From CAYSYM01 sp964435115 (GTDB lineage: Bacteria > Chloroflexota > UBA6077 > CF-72), in the NCBI GenBank assembly GCA_964435115.1, contig CAYSYM010000001.1, positions 114,142-178,141 of the forward strand: DNA of 64,000 nucleotides, read 5' to 3'. The notes under the pieces were generated by a model, which was not told where the DNA came from, searched no databases, and saw only the letters and a program-made list of their open reading frames with translations. Position numbers and translations under genes: made by a program. This document shows positions 34,443-45,223 of this stretch, in pieces (the stretch's first letter is position 1; the number at the start of each line of letters is the position of its first letter).

Positions 34443-34511
34443 ATGTGCAACCGCTTGCCAGGTGCCACCGCGCAGCGGCGCGGCGGGCTAGACGCGGCCC
34501 TCCCTGCGTGA
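34443..34511 (+). CDS. Candidate 22-aa leader ORF overlapping coxS2
   Basis: ATG 34443 opens a 22-codon frame (MCNRLPGATAQRRGGLDAAL then PA) ending in TGA 34509-34511, which overlaps the GTG start of coxS by the 4-nt GTGA pattern. The ATG is very close to the AT-rich box, so it would be transcribed only if the start point is unusually near. TTG 34455 is an alternative start. Listed because two other AT-boxed units show the same layout. Confidence 0.22.
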   Translation: MCNRLPGATAQRRGGLDAALPA

Positions 34512-34987
34512 AGTACTCCGTCCGGTTCAGCGTCAACGGCATCGCCCACGGTCTCGAGGTCGAGCCCACCCGGCGCCTAATCGAGGTGCTGCGCGATGAC
34601 CTGGGATTGACCGGCACGAAGGAAGGTTGTGGCATCGGTGTGTGCGGGGCCTGCACGGTGCTCGTCGACGGCCAGGTGACGAGCGCCTGCCTCACGTTTG
34701 CCGTGACCCTGCGCGACCGCCACATCCAGACGATCGAGGGTCTCGCCCGGGATGGGCTGCTGCACCCCCTGCAGCGCGCCTTCATCGAGTGCGGCGGCTT
34801 CCAGTGTGGGTACTGCACGCCCGGCCAGATTATCGCCGCCACCGCCTTGCTCAAGGAGCACCCGCACCCCACCGACGAGGAGATCCGTGAGGGCATGCTC
34901 GGCAACCTGTGCCGCTGCACCGGCTACTACAAGATCATTGACGCCATCCGGCGCGCCGAGCCGGAGCTGGCGGGAGGGAAGGAGTGA
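34508..34987 (+). CDS. coxS: Molybdenum hydroxylase 2Fe-2S subunit (CoxS family), copy 2
   Basis: 159 aa from GTG 34508. Cluster motifs are CGIGVCGACTVLVDGQVTSAC and CGYCTPGQ with NLCRCTGYYKI. It opens a complete coxS-coxL-coxM set in one direction, with a GTGA overlap to coxL. Sequence differs clearly from copy 1 (25698-26213), so the two hydroxylase systems are distinct rather than recent duplicates. Role: electron transfer from the Mo centre to the flavin. Confidence 0.9.
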   Translation: MKYSVRFSVNGIAHGLEVEPTRRLIEVLRDDLGLTGTKEGCGIGVCGACTVLVDGQVTSACLTFAVTLRDRHIQTIEGLARDGLLHPLQRAFIECGGFQCGYCTPGQIIAATALLKEHPHPTDEEIREGMLGNLCRCTGYYKIIDAIRRAEPELAGGKE

Positions 34988-37365
34988 CCCTCATCGAGCG
35001 GCACCGGGCGGTCCCCCCACCTGAAGGCCAGTCGCTGCGTATCGTCGGCCACAACGTCACGCGGGTAGACGGGGTGGAGAAGGTCACCGGCGCAGCCCAG
35101 TACATCGCCGACATCAAGCTGCCCCGCATGCTGGAGGCGAAGGTGCTGCGTAGCCCCTACCCACACGCCTGCGTAGTGCACGTCGACACCAGCCGCGCCA
35201 GAAGACTCCCCGGTGTCCACGCCGTCGTCACTGGCGAGGACACGCCGAAGCGCAAGTGGGGCGCCTTCCAGAAGGACCAGTATGTGCTGGCGGTGGGGAA
35301 GGTGCGCTACGTGGGGGACGAGGTGGCCGCCGTGGCCGCTGTGGACGCGGCCACGGCCGAGGAGGCACTCGAGCTGATCGAGGTGGAGTACGAGGAGCTG
35401 CCGGCGGTCTTCGACCCGCTCGCGGCGATGCAGCCCGGCGCCCCGCAGATCCATGAGCAGAAGCCCAACAACATCGCGCTCCACTTCATGGTCCAGCGTG
35501 GTGAACCGGACGCCGCTCTCCTGGCGGCCGACCTCGTGCTCGAGGATGAGTTCGAGACACGCATCCAGTGGCACGCGTCCATCGAAACGATCGGCTCGAT
35601 TGCCCAGTTCAGCGCGCGCGGCAGGCTGACCATCCATATGAACACCGCCACGATCTTCATGGCGCGCGGCCGCATCGCCTGGGCGCTTGGGCTGGATGTG
35701 AGCGACGTGCGCGTCATCCAGAGCGCTGTGGGCGGCGCCTTCGGCGGCAAGTCGTGCGATGACAACAACGCGGTGATCTGCGGGCTGCTGGCGATGAAGG
35801 CTGACGGCCGCCCCGTACGGCTTGTCAACAGCCGCGAGGAGGAGTTCCTCGCGAGCCGCCCTCGCCCCGCCCAGAGGATCTGGGTGCGTATGGGCTTCAT
35901 GCGCGACGGCACCATCGTGGGCAAGGACCTGCGCGTCATCACCGACAACGGCGCCTACTCCGCCAAGGGCCCGGCAGTTGGCGGGGTAACGGCACTTCGC
36001 CACGACGGTATGTACCGCTGGAAGGACGTGCGATCGGAGCTGTACGTCGTGCACACCAACAAGATCCCGACCGGCGCGTTCCGCGGCTTCGGGAACCCGG
36101 AGGCGGCCTTCGCGATCGACCAGATGATCGACATGGGCGCCGTGCACCTCAGCCTGGACCCGGTCGAGGTGGCGTTGAAGAACTTGATCGACGCGCCATA
36201 CACCAGCATCCACGGCCAGGAGATCCTGAGCGCCGAGGTGAAGGCGTGCGTGCGCCGCGCAGCCGACCTCGTCGGCTGGCAGGAGAAGCGCGCCCGGCGC
36301 CGGCCGAACCACGGCCTCGGCATGGCAGCCAGCATCCATGTGAGCGGCAAGCGCCACTTCGGCGACTTCGACGGCGCTTCAGTGGTCATCAACGTCAACC
36401 TTGACGGCAAGGTAGAGGTCTGGTCCGGCGAGGGCGAGACCGGCCCCGGCGCCAGCACCATCTTCGCGCAGATCGCCGCCGAGGAGATCGGCGTCCGGTA
36501 TGAGGACGTGTCCGTCTCTCAGGCGGACACTGGCACGACGACCTACGCCCAGGGCTCGTACGCGAGCCGCACCACTTACATCGCCGGGAACGCCGTCCGC
36601 GAGGCGGCGCGCGCGATCAAGCAGGAGATCCTGGACACGGCCTCCGGAATGCTCGAGGCCGCGCCCGAGGACCTGCAGGTCCACCATGGCGTCGTTTCCG
36701 TCACGGGCGTGCCGGCCGAGGAGAAGTCGGTGACCGTGGCGGATGTGGCGATGAGCCGCCTGTACCGCCGCGGCGGCAGGCCGATCTCGGCCTTGGGCAC
36801 CTGGGACCCGCCCTCCCGCATCCAGGATGCGGAGCGGTACGGCAATGAGTCCGGCTCGTACAACTTCTGCGCCCACGCGGTCGAGCTGGAGATTGACCCG
36901 GCGACCGGCTGGTTTGCTCTGCAGAACTACGTCGCCGCCTCCGACGCCGGCACTGTCGTTTTCCCGCTCGGCGCCGAGGGACAGAACGAGGGCGGCGTGG
37001 CGCAGGGTATCGGCTACGCCCTCACCGAGGAGCTGACGATGGACGGGGGGCGGCCACTCAACCCGAACTTCTCAGACTACCGCATTCCCTGTATCGCCGA
37101 CATGCCGCCCTTCAAGCAGGAGTTCGTGCCCTCGTACGAGCCGACCGGCCCGTTCGGGGCCAAGGGCATCGGCGAGATCGGCCTCGACCCGACCGCGCCG
37201 GCCATCGCCAACGCGATCTACGAGGCTGCCGGCGTGCGGATCAAGACACTGCCGATCACGCCCGAGAAGGTCTTCTGGGCACTGCGCGAGAAAGAGCGCA
37301 CCGGGCGCGACGGTACAGCGCGTGTGGTGCCGAAGAAAGCACTCGCGCGGCCGACCAAGGAGTAG
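34984..37365 (+). CDS. coxL: Molybdenum hydroxylase large subunit (CoxL/XdhA family), copy 3
   Basis: 793 aa from GTG 34984, overlapping coxS by 4 nt. Motifs: AVGGAFGGKSCDDN, GAFRGFGNPEAAFAIDQMIDM, QGSYASRTTY, EGQNEGGVAQGIGYALTEE and the catalytic Glu in GIGEIG rather than GxGEGG. The FRGFGNPE loop and GEIG ending resemble 4-hydroxybenzoyl-CoA-reductase/nicotinate-dehydrogenase-like members more than CO dehydrogenase. It probably acts on an aromatic or N-heteroaromatic ring. The matching FAD subunit follows at 37444. Confidence 0.88.
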   Translation: MTLIERHRAVPPPEGQSLRIVGHNVTRVDGVEKVTGAAQYIADIKLPRMLEAKVLRSPYPHACVVHVDTSRARRLPGVHAVVTGEDTPKRKWGAFQKDQYVLAVGKVRYVGDEVAAVAAVDAATAEEALELIEVEYEELPAVFDPLAAMQPGAPQIHEQKPNNIALHFMVQRGEPDAALLAADLVLEDEFETRIQWHASIETIGSIAQFSARGRLTIHMNTATIFMARGRIAWALGLDVSDVRVIQSAVGGAFGGKSCDDNNAVICGLLAMKADGRPVRLVNSREEEFLASRPRPAQRIWVRMGFMRDGTIVGKDLRVITDNGAYSAKGPAVGGVTALRHDGMYRWKDVRSELYVVHTNKIPTGAFRGFGNPEAAFAIDQMIDMGAVHLSLDPVEVALKNLIDAPYTSIHGQEILSAEVKACVRRAADLVGWQEKRARRRPNHGLGMAASIHVSGKRHFGDFDGASVVINVNLDGKVEVWSGEGETGPGASTIFAQIAAEEIGVRYEDVSVSQADTGTTTYAQGSYASRTTYIAGNAVREAARAIKQEILDTASGMLEAAPEDLQVHHGVVSVTGVPAEEKSVTVADVAMSRLYRRGGRPISALGTWDPPSRIQDAERYGNESGSYNFCAHAVELEIDPATGWFALQNYVAASDAGTVVFPLGAEGQNEGGVAQGIGYALTEELTMDGGRPLNPNFSDYRIPCIADMPPFKQEFVPSYEPTGPFGAKGIGEIGLDPTAPAIANAIYEAAGVRIKTLPITPEKVFWALREKERTGRDGTARVVPKKALARPTKE

Positions 37366-37443
37366 GCAGGTGGATGGGAAGCCGTGGAGGGCGGACAGAC
37401 CGAACGGCTCGTCTCCAACCAATCGCCACACGAAGGGCCGGAC

Positions 37444-38361
37444 GTGAGTGGCCGTGACATCGAGTACCGTGAGCCGCGCAGCTTGGCGGAGGCAGCCGAG
37501 CTGGCGGCGGCGTACGGTGACGAGGGCAAACTGCTCGCCGGGGGCACAGCGCTGGTGCTGTTCATGCGCCAGCGTCTGCTCGCGCCCGGCTGCCTGATCA
37601 ACATCCAGCGCGTCCGGGAGCTGGGCGCGATTGCCCTGGGGGATGGGCGGCTCACCGTGGGCGCGACCGTAACGCACGCGCAGGCGGCCGCCTCGCCCGC
37701 GGTGCGGGCGCAGTACGCCGCGCTCGCCGAGACATTCGCTAGGGTGGCCACGCCGCGCATCCGCAACTCCGGCACGGTAGGCGGCAACCTGGCCCACGGC
37801 GACCCGCACTTGGATCCGCCGGTGACGCTGCTGGCGCTAGACGCTTCCGTGGCCGTTCGCTCGGCACGTAGCGAACGTACCATCCCGCTCACGGAGTTCT
37901 TCCGCGACTACTACGAGACGGCGCTTCAGCCCGACGAGGTGCTCGCCCGGATCAGCATCCCGGCGCGCACGCGCCGTTCGGGGCTTGCCTTCATCAAGTT
38001 CCTGCCACGCTCACTCGACGACTACGCCACGGTGGATGTGTCAGTCTGGGTGCGGCTCGCGGAGGGCGACCACGTGATCGAGGAGGCACGCGTAGCGCTG
38101 GGATCCGTTGGCTCGACGCCCTTCCGCGCCCTCGAGGCGGAGTCGGTGCTGGCGGGCGAGTCCCTCGGCAGCGAGGTGCTGGCGGAGGCGGGCGCGCGCG
38201 CCGCGTCGGCGGCCGACCCGGAGGACGACGTGCGTGGCTCGCCCGCCTACAAGCGAGAGCTGATCAAGGTGCTCGTGCCGCGCGCTGTCAATCTGGCGGT
38301 CGCCGACGCGCGCGCGCGCGTGGAGCCAGGGGGAAGTGGCGCTGACCCGCAGGAGCGATGA
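37444..38361 (+). CDS. coxM: Molybdenum hydroxylase FAD subunit (CoxM family), copy 2
   Basis: 305 aa taking GTG 37444, which fits the family N-terminus (DIEYREPRSLAEAAEL); GTG 37384 would add 20 residues. FAD motifs: AGGTALVLFMRQRL and TVGGNLAHGDPHLD. It completes the coxS-coxL-coxM set that starts at 34508. It ends 8 nt from the stop of the convergent fourth large subunit, with which it may also work. Confidence 0.86.
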   Translation: MSGRDIEYREPRSLAEAAELAAAYGDEGKLLAGGTALVLFMRQRLLAPGCLINIQRVRELGAIALGDGRLTVGATVTHAQAAASPAVRAQYAALAETFARVATPRIRNSGTVGGNLAHGDPHLDPPVTLLALDASVAVRSARSERTIPLTEFFRDYYETALQPDEVLARISIPARTRRSGLAFIKFLPRSLDDYATVDVSVWVRLAEGDHVIEEARVALGSVGSTPFRALEAESVLAGESLGSEVLAEAGARAASAADPEDDVRGSPAYKRELIKVLVPRAVNLAVADARARVEPGGSGADPQER

Positions 38362-38368
38362 CGCTGCC

Positions 38369-40732
38369 TCAGGCGTCGGTTCGGTCCGGCGGAGCACTGC
38401 CCGCCCGGAACTCCATCGCCTCCGCGATGAGCCGGCGCACTCGGACGGGGCTGAGGGGCAGGGTGTTGACTGTGGCACGCAGGGGAGCGAGGGCGTCAGC
38501 GACGGCGTTAGCGAGGGCCGCGCCGGCACCCACGGTGCCATCCTCGCCGACGCCCTTGATGCCGAGGGGGTTCAGTTGCGAGGGGAAGTCTTCGCTCAGG
38601 TGGACCTCGATCGCGGGCACCTCGCTCGTGGTTGGCAGGAGGTAGTCGGCCAGCGAGGCCACCAGCAACTGCCCCTGCTCATCGTAGGCCAGTTCCTCGT
38701 ACAGCGCGCCGCCGAGGCCTTGGGCGAGCCCGCCCACGATCTGTCCTTCCACCAGCATCGGGTTGAGCATGCGGCCGACGTCGTAATCGACCAGGTAGCG
38801 ACGGATTTCGATCTCGCCAGTCTCGGCGTCTACCTCCACCAGCACCAGGTGTACGCCGTAGGCGTAGGTCATCTTCTCCTGCTCGTACAGCGCAAGCGCC
38901 TCGAGCCCAGGCTCGAACCCCGCCCTGAGTGCCTGGGTGGGCGCTGCCGCCCGGGCCACCTCGCGTAGCGTCAGCTCCCGCCCGGGCGCACCTCTCACCT
39001 GTACCATCCCCTCGCGGATCTCCAGGTCGTCGGGGTGCACCTCCATCCGGCGGCCCGCGATCGCCAGAATCTTCTCCCGCACCCGGCGGGCCGCCTGCTG
39101 CACCGCGCCGCCACCCATCACGGCGCCGCGGCTGGCGAACGCGCCCATCCCGTACGGTAGCTGCTCGGTGTCGCCGTAGCGCACCGTCACGTCCTCGTAC
39201 GGGACACCAAGCGCGTCGGCGCAGATCTGCGCGAACACTGTCTCCACCCCCTGGCCGACAGAAGGTACGCCGCTCTGGACGATCACCTTGCCGGATGGGT
39301 CGACGGTCACGCGGGCACTCTCCCAGGGCCCGAGGCCGGACTTCTCCACCTGGAAGGCGATACCGATCCCAAGGTAGCGCCCCTCCCGCCTGGCTTTCGC
39401 CTGCTTCTCCCGTAGCGCCGGGTAGCCGATGCGGGTGAGCGCTCGCCTGAACAGACTCAAGAAGTCGCCGCTGTCGTAGGTGACCTTGCGGCCGAGCGTG
39501 ACCGTCCCGACTTCGTACGGCATCGCCTCGGCCGGGATGAGGTTCCTGCAGCGGATCTCAGCAGGGTCCATCCCGAGCGCCCGCGCCGCGTCGTCCACCA
39601 GGCGCTCCCGGACGAAGTTGGCCTCGTAACGCCCGGGCCCGCGGTAGGTGCCCGCCGGGGTCTTGTTCGTCAGGACGCAGGTCACCTCACACCGGTAGTG
39701 CGGGATGCGGTACGGGCCGGGCAGGTACGCCGCGGTGTTGTTGGGAACGGTGGCGCCATGGGTACGCACGTACGCGCCCATGTCGTTCCAGAAGCGATCG
39801 TGGATCCCCAGGATGCTCCCGTCCCGGCGCAGCGCGATGGCCACCTCGTGGTGCTGCTCGCGCGAGTGGTTCGTGGCCATCAAATGCTCCTTACGGTCCT
39901 CGATCCACTGAACCGGCCGCTGGCTGCGGAGCGCGAGGGCTGCCACCAGGAAATCTTCGGGGTACAACTCACCGCGCACACCGAAGGCACCGCCAACATC
40001 CGTCTGGATGAAGTGGACGCTGTGTTCGGGGAGCCCGAAATACTCCGCGATGATGGAGCGATTGAAGAACGGCACCTTGGCCGTCCCCCACATGGTCAGG
40101 ACCGATCGCGCCGCGTCCCACTCCGCCGCCAGCCCGCGCGTCTCCATGGGGACGGCAGTCTGGCGGTTGATCCTGAACGTGGTTCGGACCACCGCGTCCG
40201 CATCGGCCAGCGCGCGGTCAACGTCGCCGTAGGCGACCGCGTACGTGGCGACGACGTTCGTGCTCTGGGCCTCCTCGAGCACCGGGGCGCCGGTCTGGCT
40301 CGCTGCCCGTGCATCCACCACCGCCGGCAGTGGCATGTACTCGACGTCGATCACCTCGAGCGCGTCCTCAGCGGCGTAGCGGCTGTCCGCGAGCAGCACC
40401 GCAACCGGTTCCCCGACATAGCGCACTTTCCCCTGGGCGAGCGGTCGCTGCAGGAACGGCTGCATCGACGGGAGGATCGACATGCGCATGGGGATCGGAC
40501 GGCTGAAGGCGGGGATGTCAGCGTAGGTGAGCACATCGTGCACCGCTGGGTGTTCGCGGGCGGCGGAGGTGTCCAGGTGCGCAATGCGCGCATGCGCATG
40601 CGGGCTGCGCAGGACCGCCGCGTGCAACATGCCGGCGCGGCGGACGTCGCCGACGAACCGCCCCTCCCCCCGCAGCAGCCGCGGGTCCTCGTGCCGCGGC
40701 AGACTCCGGCCGACGTAACTGGTCGTGCTCAC
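38369..40732 (-). CDS. Molybdenum hydroxylase large subunit (CoxL/XdhA family), copy 4
   Basis: 787 aa from GTG 40732. Motifs are GRSLPRHEDPRLLRGEG, DVGGAFGVRGE, GTYRGPGRYEANFV, DYDVGRMLNPMLVEGQIVGG and the catalytic Glu in GVGEDG. Cysteine is replaced by Val in the usual DCG segment (YDVGRML), and the loop is of the XDH rather than CODH type. It has no own S or M subunit and faces the coxS-L-M set on the other strand. It is presumably an alternative large subunit using the shared FAD/FeS subunits. Confidence 0.86.
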   Translation of the reverse strand: MSTTSYVGRSLPRHEDPRLLRGEGRFVGDVRRAGMLHAAVLRSPHAHARIAHLDTSAAREHPAVHDVLTYADIPAFSRPIPMRMSILPSMQPFLQRPLAQGKVRYVGEPVAVLLADSRYAAEDALEVIDVEYMPLPAVVDARAASQTGAPVLEEAQSTNVVATYAVAYGDVDRALADADAVVRTTFRINRQTAVPMETRGLAAEWDAARSVLTMWGTAKVPFFNRSIIAEYFGLPEHSVHFIQTDVGGAFGVRGELYPEDFLVAALALRSQRPVQWIEDRKEHLMATNHSREQHHEVAIALRRDGSILGIHDRFWNDMGAYVRTHGATVPNNTAAYLPGPYRIPHYRCEVTCVLTNKTPAGTYRGPGRYEANFVRERLVDDAARALGMDPAEIRCRNLIPAEAMPYEVGTVTLGRKVTYDSGDFLSLFRRALTRIGYPALREKQAKARREGRYLGIGIAFQVEKSGLGPWESARVTVDPSGKVIVQSGVPSVGQGVETVFAQICADALGVPYEDVTVRYGDTEQLPYGMGAFASRGAVMGGGAVQQAARRVREKILAIAGRRMEVHPDDLEIREGMVQVRGAPGRELTLREVARAAAPTQALRAGFEPGLEALALYEQEKMTYAYGVHLVLVEVDAETGEIEIRRYLVDYDVGRMLNPMLVEGQIVGGLAQGLGGALYEELAYDEQGQLLVASLADYLLPTTSEVPAIEVHLSEDFPSQLNPLGIKGVGEDGTVGAGAALANAVADALAPLRATVNTLPLSPVRVRRLIAEAMEFRAGSAPPDRTDA

Positions 40733-40860
40733 GCCTCCTCCACGCCAGCTCTCGCTCGGCTATCTCCCGGCGGTCGGCTTTGGGCGCGGAGCGTCGAGCC
40801 GCCCACCGCCCGCCGGCGCGATCGGGTATGCGAATTCCTCCCTGCGCTCCCAGCTCCGGT

Positions 40861-41889
40861 TCATGGTACCGAGCGCTCCGCACCGGGCGTCCGCCCGATC
40901 AGCAGCCGGTCTGCGTTCCCGGTCAGGATGTGCTGGCGTTCCTCCTCGCGCAGGCCCGTGAGCCCGTAAACTCTCCCAACCGGGTCCTCCTCGCCCATGT
41001 CGAAGGGATAATCGCTGCCCAGGAGGAGCCGGTCGGCACCTACCAGGCGCAGCAGCGCCTGCAGGCCGTCTCGGTCGTGGAGGATCGTGTCCAGGTACAG
41101 CCGCTCGAAGGAGCGGCGGGGGTCCTCTCCCAGGTGAGCCCGTGCTTCGGCACGCACCTCAAAGCCCCGCGTGAGCCGCCCGAGCTGGTACGGCAGGAAC
41201 CCCCCGCCGTGCGCCAGGCACACCTTGAGGTCCGGGTGGCGCTCCAGCACACCCCCGAAGATGAGGCTCGCGGCGGCGATGGTGGTCTCGAACGGGTTCC
41301 CGAGTAGGTTCACGAAGTAATAGGCCTCCAGACGCTCCGCACCGGCCACCTGAGACTGCAGGGGGTGGACGAGCACGAAGGCGCCCTGCTCCTCGGCGCA
41401 GGACCAGAAGGGCTCCAGCGACGGGAGGTCCAGGTTTCGTCCGGCCACCTGGGTGCCGATCTGGACGGCGGGCAGGCCCAGGTCGCGCAGCGCCTCGTCC
41501 AGTACGCGCGCGGCGAGGTCACCGTCCTGGAGCGGCACAGTAGCCATGCCGATGAAGCGCGTAGGGTGATCCCGCACGAGCTCCGCCATCGCCTCGTTCT
41601 GCGCCCGCGCGAAGCGGGCGCCCTCGTCGCCTGGCAGGTCGTAGCCGAGCCACTCGACCCACCCGGACAGCACCTGCACGTCGATGCCCTGCCGGTCCAT
41701 CGCCTCGAGCCGCTCTTGCACGTGCGCCAGGGAGGACACGAAGGGGCGGGATGTAAACGTCCCCAGCACCACGCGTCCCTGGTCGTCGAGCCGGACCCCG
41801 AGCTGCTCCGGGGTCTGGCGCAGGCGGTCAACAAGCCGCGGCGGCACGGCGTGCGCGTGGACGTCCGTGACCTTGCTGTTCGGGCTCAT
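40861..41889 (-). CDS. Amidohydrolase-2 family protein (ACMSD-like)
   Basis: 342 aa from ATG 41889; the open frame continues upstream but the family N-terminus VTDVHAHAVPPRLV fits this start. Metal-binding elements are VHAHAVP (HxH), VHPLQSQ, CLAHGGGFLPYQ and the catalytic Asp in LLLGSDYPFDMGEEDP. This PF04909 family includes aminocarboxymuconate-semialdehyde decarboxylase and resorcylate decarboxylases. It may therefore decarboxylate or hydrolyse a ring-opening product. It lies upstream of the fourth large subunit on the same strand, 128 nt apart, and is likely co-transcribed with it from the box at 41954-41966. Confidence 0.82.
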   Translation of the reverse strand: MSPNSKVTDVHAHAVPPRLVDRLRQTPEQLGVRLDDQGRVVLGTFTSRPFVSSLAHVQERLEAMDRQGIDVQVLSGWVEWLGYDLPGDEGARFARAQNEAMAELVRDHPTRFIGMATVPLQDGDLAARVLDEALRDLGLPAVQIGTQVAGRNLDLPSLEPFWSCAEEQGAFVLVHPLQSQVAGAERLEAYYFVNLLGNPFETTIAAASLIFGGVLERHPDLKVCLAHGGGFLPYQLGRLTRGFEVRAEARAHLGEDPRRSFERLYLDTILHDRDGLQALLRLVGADRLLLGSDYPFDMGEEDPVGRVYGLTGLREEERQHILTGNADRLLIGRTPGAERSVP

Positions 41890-41953
41890 GATCGTGCGGA
41901 GCTGGCCCGACGCCTCGGCAGGGGTCGCCCTCAGCCTCGGGAGATCGCGACAT

Positions 41954-41966
41954 ATTCTATATAAAC
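41954..41966 (-). promoter_or_regulatory. AT-rich promoter box of amidohydrolase/coxL4 unit
   Basis: Minus-strand reading gives TTTATATAGAAT, with TAGAAT (41954-41959) or TATAGA (41956-41961) as -10. The start codon of the amidohydrolase is about 65 nt downstream. It is the last AT-rich box of the island; beyond it the housekeeping promoter of rpsO looks different (TGC-TATACT). Confidence 0.5.
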
Positions 41967-42156
41967 CGGAAACTCGCCTTCCCCACCTGTCGGCGACTCG
42001 GGTTCCATCGTGTGCGTGTGGTGACGTGTCCCTGCGTTCGACCGCGGGGGCGTCCCAGCACGCAGCGTCGGGCCGAACCGCCGCGAGATCCACGCGCGCG
42101 CACGGGGGCGGTGCCCCCGTCCAGCCTCCATGCCGGGGTACCACGCAGGCCCGTGC

Positions 42157-42162
42157 TATACT
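42157..42162 (+). promoter_or_regulatory. Extended -10 promoter of rpsO-pnp
   Basis: TATACT at 42157-42162 is preceded by TGC, giving an extended -10 (TGnTATACT); no clear -35. Transcription from about 42169 leaves an 85-nt leader before rpsO. The leader contains a GC-rich stem (GGGGCACCCCGGCAGG area, 42199 onward) that might be a translational operator of the kind known for S15. That part is inference. Confidence 0.5.
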
Positions 42163-42253
42163 CGGCCGAACACGAAGGACGAGGACGCGTTGTGTCTGGG
42201 GCACCCCGGCAGGCTGCGCCCCGGGGGTGGCCGACGAGGAGGACGATTCACCT

Positions 42254-42523
42254 ATGGCCCTTGCCACGGCTGCGAAAGCAGCCGTCATCGAGAAGCATCG
42301 CCGGCATGCGACTGATTCCGGGTCGCCCGAGGTGCAGGTGGCGATCTTGACGAAGCGGATCAACGACCTGGCGCAGCACCTGCGCGAGCATAAGCACGAC
42401 AACCACTCGCGCCGCGGCCTGCTCCAGATGGTGGGGCTGCGCCGCCGAGTGCTCAACTACCTGGACCGGACTGACCACGACCGCTACGTCAATCTGATTG
42501 GCGAGCTGGGCCTCCGGCGCTAG
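42254..42523 (+). CDS. rpsO: 30S ribosomal protein S15
   Basis: 89 aa from ATG 42254 with GGAGGA upstream. It matches S15 over its length: IEKHRRHATDSGSPEVQVAILTKRIN, HLREHKHDNHSRRGLLQMVGLRRRVLNYL and a final RYVNLIGELGLRR. S15 binds the central domain of 16S rRNA early in 30S assembly. rpsO followed by pnp is a widely conserved bacterial order and fixes the start of the housekeeping segment. Confidence 0.97.
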   Translation: MALATAAKAAVIEKHRRHATDSGSPEVQVAILTKRINDLAQHLREHKHDNHSRRGLLQMVGLRRRVLNYLDRTDHDRYVNLIGELGLRR

Positions 42524-42627
42524 GAGCGGCTGGTCGCTGTGCCCGGGGCGAGCATCCAGGCCGCCTGGGCGGAAGGACGGCGTCGAACAGCGGGCCGGCG
42601 GATCGCGGTACGTCGCGTGAGCGTGCC

Positions 42628-42677
42628 CCAGGCGCCGGCCCCGTGGGCCGCGCTCCGCGGGCGGACGCGGCGCCTGG
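42628..42677 (+). promoter_or_regulatory. Long stem-loop in the rpsO-pnp spacer
   Basis: CCAGGCGCCG (42628-42637) pairs perfectly with CGGCGCCTGG (42668-42677), enclosing a GC-rich 30-nt segment with further pairing. It lies 63 nt upstream of pnp in the 217-nt spacer. In Escherichia coli the pnp leader forms a stem cut by RNase III and used for PNPase autoregulation. The position matches, but the sequence homology is untested. Confidence 0.5.
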
Positions 42678-42740
42678 CCATCGTTTGAACGGTCGGAGCG
42701 CGCTGCAGGCGCCGTCCGGCCGGTGATGTAGGAGCACATT

Positions 42741-45143
<2,403 letters not shown>

Positions 45144-45211
45144 GCGGGCCCAGCGTGTCGCCGCGCGGGCGGCGGCTCCACTGAGGCTGCCGCTTGCCGC
45201 CGCTCCTCTGC

Positions 45212-45217
45212 TATCCT
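45212..45217 (+). promoter_or_regulatory. Candidate leaderless -10 of dapB
   Basis: TATCCT lies 6 nt upstream of GTG 45224, the spacing of a leaderless start, and no Shine-Dalgarno precedes the GTG. A TTGCCG at 45194-45199 is only 12 nt upstream, too close for a normal -35. This would let the dapB-asd pair be transcribed independently of pnp. Confidence 0.4.
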
Positions 45218-45223
45218 CGCCGC

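Noticed and set aside
17143..40732. Annotation of the CoxL/M/S genes as carbon monoxide dehydrogenase
   Set aside because: None of the four large subunits has the CSFR active-site loop of form-I CO dehydrogenase; loops are of xanthine-dehydrogenase type or divergent.
4958..41966. AT-rich boxes as archaeal-type TATA promoters
   Set aside because: All genes are bacterial in type and the boxes contain bacterial -10 hexamers at leaderless spacing.
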